A DNA stretch of 64,000 nucleotides from Kalmusia sp. IMI 367209 (lineage: Eukaryota > Ascomycota > Dothideomycetes > Pleosporales > Didymosphaeriaceae): contig JAPEUQ010000003.1 of assembly GCA_027946365.1 (NCBI GenBank), positions 3,472,001 through 3,536,000 on the forward strand. Direction: 5' to 3'. Positions 22,472 through 34,518 of this stretch are shown here, piece after piece (the stretch's first letter is position 1; every line of letters begins with the position of its first letter). The notes below the pieces were generated by a model. That model searched no databases. It was not told the origin of the DNA and saw only the letters and a program-made list of their open reading frames with translations. The position numbers and the translations under genes were made by a program.

Positions 22472-23257
22472 GTGAGATTCGGTCTCTAGCAGACTTGTAG
22501 AGGGGAGAGGATCAGTTCTTCGCTCAAATTCGTCCATAGTGCGACAGTAGAGCTATCTCAGTTATGGTGTGACTAAGTAAAAAGTAATGCTAAGAAGGCT
22601 ACTGTAGTAGCTATGCCAGCTGTTATTTTGATGCCTGTAGCCTGATCACTTGCGCCCCGTGTGCCGGGGTTTGCCGAGACACAGCCTCTTATCTCAACAC
22701 ATGCTATACTTTGATAGTAGCTTCTCATTAATATTATTGATCCGATGGTAGTATTCTTGCACCGTGCTGCTGTATTTGCACTGTGCCGCTGTACTTTAAC
22801 GGTTGTTTTATTATTTGCTAGCAGCACACACACTCTGTTGGTATTGGTGTTTGTTACTTTCAACAAACAATGGCAAAAATTAGATCTCATCAACGTATTT
22901 TCGACAGCTGACACTGAACTTCAAAGTGTAATATCATCGTATTCGCTCCCCGAAATCTTTAAATCGCCAGCGCTTATCCCCCCTCTTAATTAAGCCCTCA
23001 CCCCACCTTCCCCAACAATGCTAGCCCTCAGCCCCTCCGTGACGTCACCCACGCCTCCCTTTCTGCCTCCACGTACCGGTGGTACGCAAACAGAACGACC
23101 AAAGCAATCCGAGTCACGCGCGGAGGCACATAAATACCCTCGCCTTGTAGCCCCTACCCTCCCATACTTCTACACACCAAACTCAACCACCACGACTTCT
23201 CTACAAAGAATCCTCCCACTTATCCCAAAGAGAGCCCTCGCAACCAAAGTCAACAAC
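22472..23257. other. Intergenic: I78 inhibitor promoter
   Basis: About 0.8 kb. A frame on the plus strand is open from 23018 into the I78 gene, and is longer than the family needs; its N-terminal part is Pro/Thr-rich and probably untranslated leader. A short minus-strand frame at 22573..22914 ends in a hydrophobic tail but has no other support. Confidence 0.4.
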
Positions 23258-23636
23258 ATGCCTCTCGTAGTCCCCGGTATCCAGAGCAAAGGCGGAGAAG
23301 GCATCGATGCGTGGACGAACAAGCTGATGGGCAAGAAGATCGGTGACAGTCATGATGAGATCGTACGTTACCCACCCGCCACTCTCTTTCTTCGCTTTAT
23401 CACTGCACCCTTCGCACGCACTCCGAGACCCGTTCTCTGGTCGATAGAAAGGATGAAAGAATGAACGAACGATGCTAACAAAAATGGTTCGGTAACAGAC
23501 CTTTGCCAAACAAGACCTCCCCGAGGAGCACCGTGTGCTCCAGCCCGACAGCATGAGCACCATGGACTACAGGCCCGACCGCCTGAACATTCACGTCGAC
23601 GAGCAGGGCACCGTCAAGAACGTGCGCTTCGGCTAG
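23258..23636 (+). CDS. Small peptidase inhibitor I78 family protein
   Basis: Likely intracellular inhibitor of serine proteases such as elastase or subtilisin, by family. Exons are 23258..23362 and 23499..23636; the 136-bp intron starts GTACGT and ends ACAG. The product is 80 residues, the usual I78 length. The hallmark C-terminal signature D-Y-R-P-D-R-L-N-I-H-V-D-E is intact, preceded by LPEEHRVL. I chose the ATG at 23258 because it gives the normal family length; an in-frame ATG at 23018 would add an 80-residue low-complexity leader, which could conceivably be a targeting form. Confidence 0.88.
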
Positions 23637-24347
23637 ACGAGTCTTTCCCGACATACTATGATACCATGAGCTCGGCAGGCAAATACGTAGGTGCGATGTG
23701 GAGCATGCACAGCGTTTGCCTGGGTGGGCGGAGCGCTAGACAAGGGGATCAGTTTCACGATGTGTATTCGTAGGATATATGATATAATGGAATGGATGAC
23801 GTGATCATAGAATCTGTGTGGCATGCAATGTGGTGCTTATGTTGTATGAATTTGAAGTGCTGGATGACTTGCAGCCGTATAGAGGAGTTTCGCCCATACA
23901 TGGCGAAATATGACCATGACCACGACTCCAGACTAGCAAGATAGTACGTCTACCTCATACCGCCATCTAATTCTCTAAGTCATACTAACCTACCCAATAT
24001 AAGTATACAACCCAAGGGGGCGCAGGAAAAATAGACATAATCCGATATCTATGCTGCAGAGCAGCAATACACCGCCATAAAAAAGAACAGGCCGTAGTCA
24101 CACAAGCAAGAAGTAGAAAGAAAGGAAAGAAGAAAGAAGAAAGAAGCTGATACCAGCGTCTATCTAGTTTTCACAGCACAGCTGCCTGAGGCCACGTCCA
24201 GGGGGTGACCCGCCTCGTCGGCTTCACCGACTCTTCGCCACTCGACCTCGTATCGCACCCCGGATCGTCGCAGGGCGATACCAGGACCGAAAGCTTGTCC
24301 AAACGTCCCCGTCTCACTCCTCTCTACGCGCTGTTCGGAACTTCCAT
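23637..24347. other. Convergent 3' region
   Basis: About 0.7 kb between the I78 gene and the 3' end of the minus-strand transcription-factor-like gene. It contains a purine tract, listed separately. Confidence 0.5.
24115..24147 (+). repeat. GAAA/GAA purine microsatellite
   Basis: Thirty-three bases made only of G and A, mostly GAAA and GAA units. It is non-coding and likely within the 3' flank of the gene on the minus strand. Confidence 0.8.
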
Positions 24348-26267
24348 CTACGACTTTCTCCGCTTCCCTCTGGTGTCCCCGGCCCTGGTCTCTTCTTGCT
24401 TCCCGCCCACGCCCTCGACCACCTCGCTCATTCGCAGCACGCTGGCGTGCATAGCTTCGGGGTGCTCGAAGCACAGCACAATCGAGACGCGCATTGCGAG
24501 CGCCTTGAACCATTTCTTGAGCACCTTGTTCTCTGTCCTGCGACTTGCTGCGCCGGTTGCGAGCGCGACCCAGAGCAGAACGCCCGCCATATCGGCCCAG
24601 CAGTCGGAGAGATCGGAGTTTTGGAGGGCGGTTTTGAGGTGTGTCAAGAGAGTTGTAATGGGGTTTGGCGTAGGGCGGTGCGATGTGGTGGAGGGGACGC
24701 GGGGGCGAGACGAAGCCGGGGGAAATGCGAATGGGTTGGTTGGATGGAAGTCGGGACTTGCAGCTGCGGTGTATGTTGGGCTCGTGGTGAAGGCTGTGAG
24801 GGGCGAGTCCTGTCGAAGCGAGGATGGTGAGATTAAAGTGTCAGTAGAAAGCGCCCTGGGTGGGATAGGAGCGGGGATATTTAGCTCCCTGGATTGTGCG
24901 ACAAGCTCGAGCGCTTTTGAGAGGGGAATCCGTTGGGTGATGGATGTTGCTGTTAGTATTGCGACTATGCGGATGGCTTCGTACTTCCACTCGTTCGGTG
25001 AAAGAATATTAATTCTCTGAAGGTCGGTGATGGAAGGATATTGCGCAGAGATCTTCTTATGAATGTTCTTCAACGACAGCGAATTATGCCGACTTTGTTT
25101 TGTTTCGTGCAAGAAAAGATCCATCATCATGCGGATATCCTTCAGAAGATCGACGGCCTGGGATGAACACCTCGGCGAGCGTTTGATGGTCTCGAACTCA
25201 CCGCGGGGACAGTAAAGCGGAGATTCAGGTATCGTAGCGGTATTAGGGTAAGTTTTCGCGGATTTTGATGCGCAATAGTCAACGTATACTGCTCGTGGCT
25301 TTGCTTCTCGAAGAATGGCAGATTCCAATGATACCCATGACAGCGTCGAGGCCAGTCGTCCATTGACGCCTAACTTCTCGATCCCCCCTCTTTGCTTGAC
25401 CATTGCTTCCACACCGGTCTCGTGAAAGGCTAGCGTCATCTCTTCTCCGGCAATCATTTCACTCGCAATCAGCTGCGTCAACGCGATAACATTGTAGTCA
25501 TCCCCTCGCGATTCTGGGTTCAACAGATTCTGGCCGATTAGATGCATGACTTCCTGACGTAGCGCGAGTGTCTGTACGCTCTCCACTGGCCGTTCGTTGA
25601 TCGCGTCGTAGTGTGCGGAGGCAATGCATAGTGTACTAAGGAAGGCGTGGGGAGATTTGACAAGCGTTGGTATCCAATGCGCCCCCATAGCTTTTGTACC
25701 AAAACTCCTTGAACAGTGAAACTTGAGTTCTTCTACCGACACCTGCGGATGGCTGGCCTGAAACATTGTACGGAAAGGGTCTAAAGGCTTGCCAATTGAT
25801 TGGAATGGTCTTGGCGAAGTTTCATCGTAGGCTAGAGGTACTCCGGTTCGCGAAGGGGTAACGATTGGCGCGCTGGGAAGTACGAAGTCCATGGATATTC
25901 TCGGGAGTCGCGATACTTGCGACTCTGGGGTCTTCCTTCTGTGAGATTCTGGGCTTTCGTGCATCGTAGTGCTCCGTGAGGACTTTCTCCTACCGTCTCC
26001 GTTCAACAGCCTTAACGCTTCGCTGTTGGAGATGACATCTTGCTGGTCGCTGCCGACGCTAGATCGCGAGCTCGCCGAGTCCTCTGTTGACCGATACTGC
26101 TGCTCTTTGGATGCTCCACGTGGTGTCTTTTCCTTTAGGTAGCTTCCCATAGCCTTCTTCCTGACCCTCGTCATATTCTTCCTCGACTTGAAGTCCTCGA
26201 GGGACGTTCCGGTGATGAACAGCAATCCATCTGAGGCACCTTTGCGCTCATTGGGTTCAGGACTCAT
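24348..26267 (-). CDS. Fungal-specific transcription-factor-domain-like protein without a zinc cluster
   Basis: Single exon of 639 residues starting at the ATG at 26267. The N-terminus (G-L-L-F-I-T, then F-K-S-R, then V-R-K-K-A-M) is the typical opening of a large Pezizomycotina family related to Fungal_trans_2 proteins, which lack a DNA-binding zinc cluster. Residues 40-160 are basic and disordered. Residues about 165-450 hold the helical regulatory domain, including F-H-E-T-G-V-E-A-M-V-K-Q-R-G-G, a motif of this family. A Ser/Pro-rich linker (about 480-550) is followed by a helical C-terminus ending in a short basic cluster. The role is presumably gene regulation; targets are unknown. Confidence 0.8.
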   Translation of the reverse strand: MSPEPNERKGASDGLLFITGTSLEDFKSRKNMTRVRKKAMGSYLKEKTPRGASKEQQYRSTEDSASSRSSVGSDQQDVISNSEALRLLNGDGRRKSSRSTTMHESPESHRRKTPESQVSRLPRISMDFVLPSAPIVTPSRTGVPLAYDETSPRPFQSIGKPLDPFRTMFQASHPQVSVEELKFHCSRSFGTKAMGAHWIPTLVKSPHAFLSTLCIASAHYDAINERPVESVQTLALRQEVMHLIGQNLLNPESRGDDYNVIALTQLIASEMIAGEEMTLAFHETGVEAMVKQRGGIEKLGVNGRLASTLSWVSLESAILREAKPRAVYVDYCASKSAKTYPNTATIPESPLYCPRGEFETIKRSPRCSSQAVDLLKDIRMMMDLFLHETKQSRHNSLSLKNIHKKISAQYPSITDLQRINILSPNEWKYEAIRIVAILTATSITQRIPLSKALELVAQSRELNIPAPIPPRALSTDTLISPSSLRQDSPLTAFTTSPTYTAAASPDFHPTNPFAFPPASSRPRVPSTTSHRPTPNPITTLLTHLKTALQNSDLSDCWADMAGVLLWVALATGAASRRTENKVLKKWFKALAMRVSIVLCFEHPEAMHASVLRMSEVVEGVGGKQEETRAGDTRGKRRKS

Positions 26268-28498
26268 TGACTGGTGTTGTGCTAGAGGGCCTGAAAGCAG
26301 CTATTAGCTCTCCCGCATGCAAACACAACGGATTCGCACAATCGTACAGGGGAGCAAAACAAAATCGAATTATGAGGTTTGCGTACGCTTAGAGCCTGTA
26401 GGTGGCCAGGCATATGTAGGACCCGAGGCGGAGGAGGCAGGCGAGAAGGATGCTCTGCCCTGCACGTGCGGGTCGCTAAAGCTGAAGAGGGGCATTTGGG
26501 ACGGGGGTTCCGTCATACTGAAATGTCCGGCGTAGGGAACTGCTCGATCTCTCGGACTCTACCATGCCACTCTGGGCAGACCCAAAACGATGCGTAAGGC
26601 TGTAAGGCTGATCCTGACCAGAGACAGATGCAGGGGTCTGTGGAGATGATGGCGATGATGATGGCGATGATAGTGATGATGACGATGCTGGTCGCAATGC
26701 GATGCGCGTCCTACTGAGGCCGACAACATGTCTTCGCTGCCTGATATATACCGGCGCGGCAGAGGCCTCCGCTAGATCTCAATACGAGCCATCGCATCGT
26801 GCGTCATGCATGCATGCGCGCAGCGACGGTAGGAGGCGCGGTGCGGTGTTGGGCGATCGGACAGCAACGGTGAGCAGTGGCAGTGTTGCGGCCCTTGTCT
26901 TTCGTCCTCCGCCCTACCGCAAGGGAGCACCAACGGGCGGAACACGGCTGGCCAGCAGTCGATACTGGATGAGGAAATGGGCTGCCGTGGAGAACCAGAG
27001 GTCTGTCCGTGAGGGCTCGGCTTCGACTTGCTGGTTTGGAAGGGCGCCGCGATGCCGTACCACGGGCGCCATGGCAGCGTGGCATTCCAGGCTCCTCTGC
27101 TGTCGGTGCTTGCACGCTTCGCAAGATGTGGACGTGCCTATCGCAGCTTCGACCCAAGCTTGTCCTCGTGTCGAAATACTCATCAAGGTTGGAATTTCTT
27201 TGGTCTGGATAACCGCGCACGTGAAATGCTGACGCCCGGCCGAGCAGCCGTGGAAAAAGCCATGCAGAGCCCTACACCGCCAGCTGCATCTCGAAGAGCG
27301 GTGCATGAGAAGCCATCGTATGCGGCCTCGCTACCCCAGCCAATCACCCTGCGCCATGCTTTGCTCCCAAGCCCTGCGCCAGCCATGGCTCGCTATCTGG
27401 GCAATGATAGAGCGACAGCAAGGTCATAGTTCCCTTATTCTAATTGCTGAACGGTAATCTAAATCTAGCCTGTGCCCAAGACCTACAACCCAAGGTAGGG
27501 TTTACCGCCGAGGGATAGGACGGGCCAATACCACGGAGCGACCCTCGTAGTTTCTGTGCCCCCGGACGAGAACTGCCGCCCTGAGAGCTTGCTCGAACTC
27601 TCGTATCAGGCCACCGGGCGCCCTTGAGTAAGCACTGATATATGGAACGCTCAAAAAGTTGGCCTCGGAGATAGCGACTTTCTGTACCTAATGTGATTCT
27701 CTGGCACACTACCTCAATTTGCTATGTACCGAGATACAACCACCGGACCATCCGCGCTCTCTAGAGAGAAAGCAGCCAGTAGCATGAGTGACTCTCACTT
27801 CCAACCCACGAGTTTCATGATTACGGATCACTGATCCCCGAATAGACCACTGTAAGCTACAATGGGTCGTGGCTTGCTCCCCCACATCGCACCAGCTGAA
27901 GCGAACCTCGTGTTCAGCTTCGTACACTGTACTACCTACCTCATCCAAACAATTCCCCTGACATTCCTTGGTCCGGGGTACCAATAATACAATTAATTCC
28001 TGGTAGTACTCCGATTGGAGCAGTCGAAGGACGAGAGAGAGAGCATCGAATTTCCAGGACAAGCAGAACCAAACCGAGCGCTCTGACAAGATTTTTAAAA
28101 GTACCTCCTCTTGCTGCCTAGGATGCGTGATTTTACGCACTCGTATATGGTGTAACAGTACCGCGTATCCATGTCGAATGCGGTAATTCCTGTTGGGTTT
28201 CAAACATAGCATATCATGGGCTATCACGCTTTGACACTCTCCATCTCACTACCAACCTTCAGAGCTGAAAAAGCAATCACATCTTTGATCGCGAGTTTTC
28301 TAATCATCTATTACTCGCCATAGGCACCTAGACCCACCGCACCCACATGGCAATAGACGCCTCAGTCGCCAGAACACACCGGTCATGTCATACGCATCAA
28401 AAACACGACACCGCCTTGAAAAATGGCAGGCAAAATAAGCACGGCACCTAATTGCAAGAATCCCTTTTGTGTACTACGTTTACATTACTTTCGGTACC
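26268..28498. other. Long intergenic region without a supportable gene
   Basis: About 2.2 kb. Several frames of 100-176 codons occur on both strands, notably plus 26702..27232 and minus 27709..28227. They lack family motifs, overlap each other antisense and are not joined by convincing splice sites. A GAT-rich microsatellite lies at 26643..26690. Confidence 0.45.
26643..26690 (+). repeat. GAT/GATG trinucleotide-type microsatellite
   Basis: Interrupted GATGATGGC / GATGATGA units over 48 bases. On the minus strand it would read as a Ser-rich run in a 73-codon frame upstream of the gene at 24348..26267, but no join supports translation. Confidence 0.75.
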
Positions 28499-31400
28499 CT
28501 ATCGCCCAGACACGGCGTCGAAATACCCACCCCCATCCGCACTCCCCCGACTGACCGCACTGGTCGGACTCCGGCTACGACTGCTCTCCCCACTCGCGCT
28601 TCCCTCCGCACTCCCTCCTCCACCCAACGAGATTCCCATGCCTACGACCCCATTCGTTCTCCTGCCCCTCTGCGGCACCCTCAACCTCGTCATCTCAAAC
28701 GTAAAAGCCGGCGTCTGCACATCCGGCCCCGGACTCTTCAATTCCACTAATTCCAATGTTTTCCGCAAAGTAGCCCCGCTCTCGTCAAGCGCCATGAGAA
28801 ACCGCGCAAGCTCCTTGCACAGCTCCCAGTCTTGCTCCTCCTTTGCGCGCTGCAGCAGTCGGACGACCTGATCGCCCGTCGAGCTCAGTTCCTCAAATGT
28901 ATGGAGCACGAGGAGGTATCCGCCTGCTGTCTTCAAGGATCCTTTCTGTAGTGATTCTTCAAAGAGGTCTTCGGGGGGTGGCAGGTTGGAGAAAAGCGTG
29001 CGCCAGGAGCGTAGTTCGGTCTTGCGCGTGCATTGGACTACTATGTCGAGGTATTGTGGAAAGGAGGAGAGGAAAGATAATACCGAGGGGAGGAGCGCTT
29101 GTTCGGGTGGGGGCTGGCTGTCGACCTCTTCGTCGAGGACCTCGTGGAGAAGGATCTCGAGGGCGTGAGGGAAGTAGAGGAGGTGCTGATAGTGGTGGCT
29201 TAGGTGGAGGGCTGCGGGGTGATTGTATTGGGCGAGATGATGGCGTAGCAGGGCGGGAAGGAAGAGATGCGTCTATGGAATGTAAGTTCACCGCTACTAG
29301 TGGAGATTGTACAGAAGGCATCCAACTTACCCGGGTGCCGAACCGCAAGTATGCGAAGCTGGTGTCCCTCCTCTGGACTAGCTCGCTCTCGACCCCAAAT
29401 ACAATCGCCTTATTGATTAAGCTTGCCAATGGGTAGAAGTCCACTGGTATCTTGACGGGCGTAGGCAATTCCCTGCCTAATTCAACGCTCGCCGAACGCA
29501 AAACGTCCTGAATATCAATCCAAACCTTTACGTCATGCCCGTCGAAGAACCATAAGCTGTCGCGCAGATCGTGACCATGCACGCCGTTGATCGCCAACCC
29601 TGCAGATGGACTAGGCGGTAATGAGTCCTCTTGCATAGCTAGCGCGAACGCCGGATGATCACGCATGAGAGCGTACGTCTCGACGTTTTGGGCGATGATG
29701 CGCATCTCGTATTTGAGTTCGCCACCTTCTGTAGTTGTTGGTTGGAGGAGGACGAGTTTGCCGTCCACTACGAATAATATGGTCGCCACAGCCACATCTT
29801 GGGATGGATCCCCGTTATCTACACACCCGTCAGCATGCCTCAGTCGTCACCACCGGGCCAACCTACGAATCTGGTCCTCAGGCAGAATCCAGCTAAGCGC
29901 TCGCACGCGAGGCGGTGCGCGTATAATGCCATGCAGAGCTATCTGGCCCACCTGGACCAGATTTACTGTAGCGTCCGTTACGCTGATTACATAGTGATAC
30001 AAAATGTTCTCGTAGGTATAGACAAGAAGCGAATCTTCTCCAGAGGGAGCAATTAATACAATGGGCGCTGGAAGGTACTGAATGTGCATGACATGATCAT
30101 TGTCGAGAGCCTGCTCGCGAGAGTAGATGCGTATCTGGATCTGATGTGTTAGCTAACTGTGTAAAGAAGGTTGTGGGATGGAATTACGGACCTGGTGTGA
30201 ATCCTGTGCTTCGATGGCTGCGATCAGAACATGCTGGAACCAACACATCCCTCCGCGGACAGCGAACTCGTTCTCTACGAAGGGATCATCGAACGTCTTC
30301 CAACGTCCACTATTGACGCTGTAATGGGCAAGCCCCCGCTTTCCGGCGACCGCAACATATCTGCCATCGTTCGAGATGACAGCACATCGAATCGGCCATT
30401 GATCTACAAGATAATGAGACGGCACTTGTACATGATGCCATAGCGAAACATCGGCAGATATAGTCGTAAGATCCGGTAATTCGTAGCCGCGATATATCAT
30501 GAAGCCGGTACTGGTCTGCATCAATGACCTCGACACGTTGGCAGAAGAGAAACATCCCGTAACCGCACTACGAGCCATTTCAAGCAGGAAAACGCGGTTG
30601 TCGTGGTTCCCTAAGAGCAGTATTTCTGCCCCGCCACCAATCCAGAATGCGTCTTTGATGCCGAGAAGCCAACACTCGCCGTTAGCTTGAGACAAGGTTC
30701 TCTCCGTAGTGAAACTAGAGGCGCCTGGTTTGCCGTACACGCTCCACATAGCCCATCCATTTTCGTAGCCAGCAAAAATACAGTACCCATCTGGAGAATA
30801 AGTCAAAACAGTCAACTTCCCCGTACTCGTCGCATTCGGTCTGAGTTTGTGCGATAGTGGTATATCCCCCTTGTAGTCTTTGGCCATGTAGACATGAATC
30901 TCCCCATTCTTGCAGCCCACCGCGAGCAAGGAGAAGCGTGCATTGATTGCTGTCTTGACGCCATAGTCTCCATTGGTCTCTGGACTATGAAATGCATGGC
31001 CTCGGAAGAGTTTGGGGTGCGCTTTTCCATCCTGCAGCGTATTCGGCGGTAGCCTCTGCACAGCGTATGCCTTGCCGTCACGCGTAACCCAAGCAGATAG
31101 ATTCATAGGCCGGTCGTGGATCATGTCGACCATAGACACGTTCTTGCCTAGCCAAGTCATACGACTCAACAGCTCGGTGCTCGTCTGGCTTCCACTGCTA
31201 TCAGGAGCCCACCTTATGCACTGCACAGCCGCGGGCTTACTTGTAGCCACAATGAGTTCATCGTCGAGCGCCAGAGCCCGGGCAATGCCAGCATCCACTC
31301 TTATCACCATGCGGAATTTCAAACTGGCTTCTTTGATGCCGCTGCCCTCGCCGGGCCCCGCGTTCGGATCATGTTGTCTAGGTATCTTGAAGCCGCTCAC

Positions 31401-32013
31401 TGAGCTCTGCCGCCGGGAATGTCCGCCTCCGGTATGCGCGAATTGCGTTTTGTACACCCTCGAGGTGGGGTCCGTCGCAAGTGAGTACGTGATCAGGAAT
31501 CCGAGGGTGGTCTGCACGACGAAGATCTGCGAGTCAGGGCGAAGGAGAATGTTTACGTTCGGACCATATGTCTTCAATGACAGATCGGAGCGAAGTACGG
31601 AGGCAAGGATGGCCGTGGGCTGTTCGCGCATTAGCAACTGGCGGGCGCTTGGGGTCAAAGACGTAACGTACCTTGGTCTGCCAGATGGTCAACGTCGACC
31701 GTGTTATGGTCGCAAACATGTGCCCGCTCCTAGTGACCTTGATGGCCAGGATCTCGCCGGTAATGTCATCTTCCGCAAGGCGCTCGCCTGCTTTCAAGTC
31801 TGATGGGTGCGATTGTGTCTCTGCACCGCTCTCGTCTACCACATTTCCTGTCTCCAAGCTCTCTGATATCTCGCTCTCCGTGCGCTCCTCCGAATCCGCG
31901 ACCGAGGTGTCGGTAGCATCATCGGCGCCATCGTGGGATATGTGTATATCCTGTGGTCTCGTCTCTTTCGTGGCCGCGAACACGGAGGGCGAGGAAATGG
32001 GCCAATACGTCAT
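28499..32013 (-). CDS. RIC1: RIC1, subunit of the Ric1-Rgp1 GEF for Ypt6/Rab6
   Basis: Acts at the Golgi with Rgp1 to load GTP on the Rab GTPase Ypt6, supporting endosome-to-Golgi retrieval. Five exons: 32013..31672, 31619..30192, 30140..29867, 29818..29331 and 29272..28499. All four introns are GT-AG, 47-59 bp, and in phase. The product is 1,101 residues. The N-terminus starts MTYWP as in RIC1 orthologues, with an acidic insert at about 35-85, then a WD40-type propeller to about residue 500. The C-terminal RIC1 domain (about 590-1000) contains segments such as IAPSGEDSLLVYTYEN and GDPSQDVAVATILFVVDGK. A Gly/Ser-rich disordered tail ends the protein. Confidence 0.93.
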
Positions 32014-33030
32014 GGCGCACTATCGCAACTGAAGGCTGCATTTGGGCGGGCCCATCTCACGGTGAGCGTTGGCGTGCGCGAAGAGCTAGGGAGAGCTAAA
32101 GCTGCTGCGGGCGTGGTGGCTGTGACGCAGAGTCGGTGAACATGCGGGAGTAACATGGGGCGGTGCAGCGTGTGGCTTGATACGATAGTCAACCTTCCCA
32201 AAAGGGTATGCTGCGAAAAAGCGTCGTTTACAGAGAGCTCATCAATGGGAACACAAGACTCATATTCGGAGAATTTCAGTATGCAGCCACCCACGTAATT
32301 GTACCGCCACGCAAACAAGGACCGTACCACACGACATAGCTTCTGGAAAACTCACCATCTGTATTGCTGCTACACCATGAGATATTCCATCCTTGGTGTC
32401 GTTATCTCGCCGGCTTTGCATCTCCGCTTTAGGCTTTCGCCCAGACGCTGGTGGACGGAGCCGGCGCGCGTTATCACCCCCTCATGATCCATCAGACCCT
32501 CGGAACAATTCATGTCATGTAGTGTGCCATTGTGTTATTTGCTGATCCAATCTTTCACAAATTTCCCACCTGCCATGTCGTCGAACAAGCTTGGAACATA
32601 TCCGAGAATCATCGACAGACGTACAACGCATTCAAAATCCTACAATGGCTGCGCACCCCCAACACTGGAAACATCGCAAACCTTCAAAAATAACACAGAC
32701 TTGCTCGAACCCTTGCAAATAGATCTGTTCGATCAGCAAGGCTTCAGGAACTAGCTCGATAATCTATCTATGGATCTGCTTTGGTGTTTTGAACACCATT
32801 TTGCCATTCAAGCTGCCCCTGAAGAGCAAACATCACATTCACTCAGCACTCAGCGCGATGTTTATCATTCTGATGTAACACGCTTCAAGAAAGTCCACGT
32901 ACCACTCTCTGCCCTCTGCGATTACTTCTTCAAGGACGTAGTAGCGTGCAAAAGAGCCAATATCTTCATGAGTCGATTCATCAAGTGCACTGTACGCCGC
33001 GCCCACACAGCGTAACATAACACCCAACTC
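32014..33030. other. Intergenic: RIC1 promoter
   Basis: About 1 kb. Two adjacent plus-strand frames of about 80 codons (32512..32754, 32770..33015) lack motifs and a splice link. I make no gene call. Confidence 0.45.
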
Positions 33031-33561
33031 TCAAGAGCTCACTTTATAAACCCCCAACTCAAACCCGACGCCATCCCTCTGACTACACTGCGAAAACCCC
33101 GACGCCGCATGGGTGCACTGCAGGACATTCACATCATCCACCGTCCCCTTGGCAAACCTCTTCGTCTTCTTCCCTTCCTTCCTGCTACCGAAAAATTAGC
33201 TCCACGCGTCTCCCCATCACGCTCGAACGACTCACCTCACGTGCCTAACATCAAGCACGAAATCCCAGACCTCTTCGTATTTCTGGACCTTGAACGCCCA
33301 CCCCTTGTCCGCACAGCCTGCAAGCCATGTCTGCGGGTATCCTGTATCCCGCTCGGAATAAGGCCAAGTCGCCTCGCAGGACGTCGAGGCCGCGTCGCTT
33401 GGATCCGTTACGTTGAAGCTGATGCGATATACTGAGACGTTGTCGCGGCCTGAAGGCTCGAAGGTGTAGAGGTTGGAGACTTGAAAGGCGGGCGATAAGT
33501 TGGGGCGGGCGAGCGCAAGAGGAGCGAGGACGAGCAGGGCAAGTGATGGAAAGATGTGCAT
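33031..33561 (-). CDS. Small secreted four-cysteine protein
   Basis: I do not recognise a named family. Exons 33561..33236 and 33181..33031 are joined across a 54-bp intron (GTGAGT...GCAG), giving 158 residues. The first 18 residues are a clear signal peptide ending A-L-A. The mature part has four Cys, enough for two disulfides, an alternating beta-like pattern and an insertion rich in Lys/Arg encoded at the splice junction. Size, secretion and Cys content match the broad class of fungal secreted beta-sandwich proteins (for example Alt a 1-like), but I cannot assign it. A GT at the last codons could indicate one more exon. Confidence 0.72.
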
Positions 33562-34518
33562 GTTTGCGGCAGAAAATGTGTAATATGGGTGCTGAAGATG
33601 CTGAATGAAGGCGAGCGTCGCGGATTTATATCGTGCTTTGGTGGCGTGTTATGTGAGCGAATTTGAGAGCTAATAGTTCTGATTCCGTTCCAGCATGGTC
33701 GTTGCACTCTCTACTATTCACGAAAATTATCTCGTATTCGTGTGCTGACCGTTCAGCCCGGCGCCGCCTATATTGACAAACTACGCCACACATAGGGCTA
33801 TACCACTGTAAAATTTTTGTTTACATCCGTGTCTAACGCCATGTAGACTAACTTACCGCAACGTGCCGATTCTGAGGCTTATTCGTAGGATTGAATTGAA
33901 AGGGGTCAGAGTCAATATTCCAGGAACAGTTAGTGAGCTGAGCTAGGAGATCCGAACCTGCATATACGAAGGCAGCTAGGACTGCTGCTACGAGAAGCAT
34001 CCGCATAAAGGATGGACGCCCCTATAGTCACTGAAAATATCTCTTGCCAAAATTTAATACAAGTAAATTGTAATGGAAAAGGGTATACCCCAACTGAATT
34101 CGCCAAGCTTCCAGTTCAAGCTGGCTGAAGTCAAGGTCGCAGTTGAACACGATTACACATCCAACTAGATCCCGCAAAGCTCCCGATTAATTCTAGCATC
34201 ACATTCAGTGGAGATGACGACATAATAGGGAACTCGGAGACTTACCATGATCAAGCCTCCAGCTGAACCCGACACGATCTTGAGTTGGTCCGATTGCAAG
34301 CCTTCCAATCGAATCTAACGAAACTTCCTTGTAGACCAATCCCACGAACGATCCATAGAATTCCAAGTATGAAAGCCCATGCCTGAAAAGCCGCCATGCT
34401 CCAGAAGATGCAAGAAAGGAAAGGGGTATCATGTGAAAAGGGAATCCATCAAAGCCCTATACACTTCTCATCAGAAATTAGCGTCGTCTTCGACATCACG
34501 ATTGAGTGAATTGTCCTC
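33562..34518. other. Intergenic, AT-richer
   Basis: About 0.95 kb upstream of the secreted-protein gene and downstream of the RNase H gene. Short frames at 34205..34432 have no support. Confidence 0.4.

Noticed and set aside
23018..23257. In-frame N-terminal extension of the I78 inhibitor
   Set aside because: It would double the size of a family that is consistently about 70-80 residues, and the extension is low-complexity.
26476..26697. Ser-rich minus-strand frame upstream of the transcription-factor-like gene
   Set aside because: The Ser run is produced by the GAT microsatellite, and the downstream gene already has a family-typical N-terminus, so an extra first exon is not needed.
26702..27232. 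176-codon plus-strand open frame
   Set aside because: Arg- and Ser-rich, no motif, with equally long frames on the opposite strand, typical of a stop-poor GC-rich stretch.
27709..28227. 172-codon minus-strand open frame
   Set aside because: The length is notable, but I see no domain, no good start context and no splice partner; it lies in a region with many random frames.
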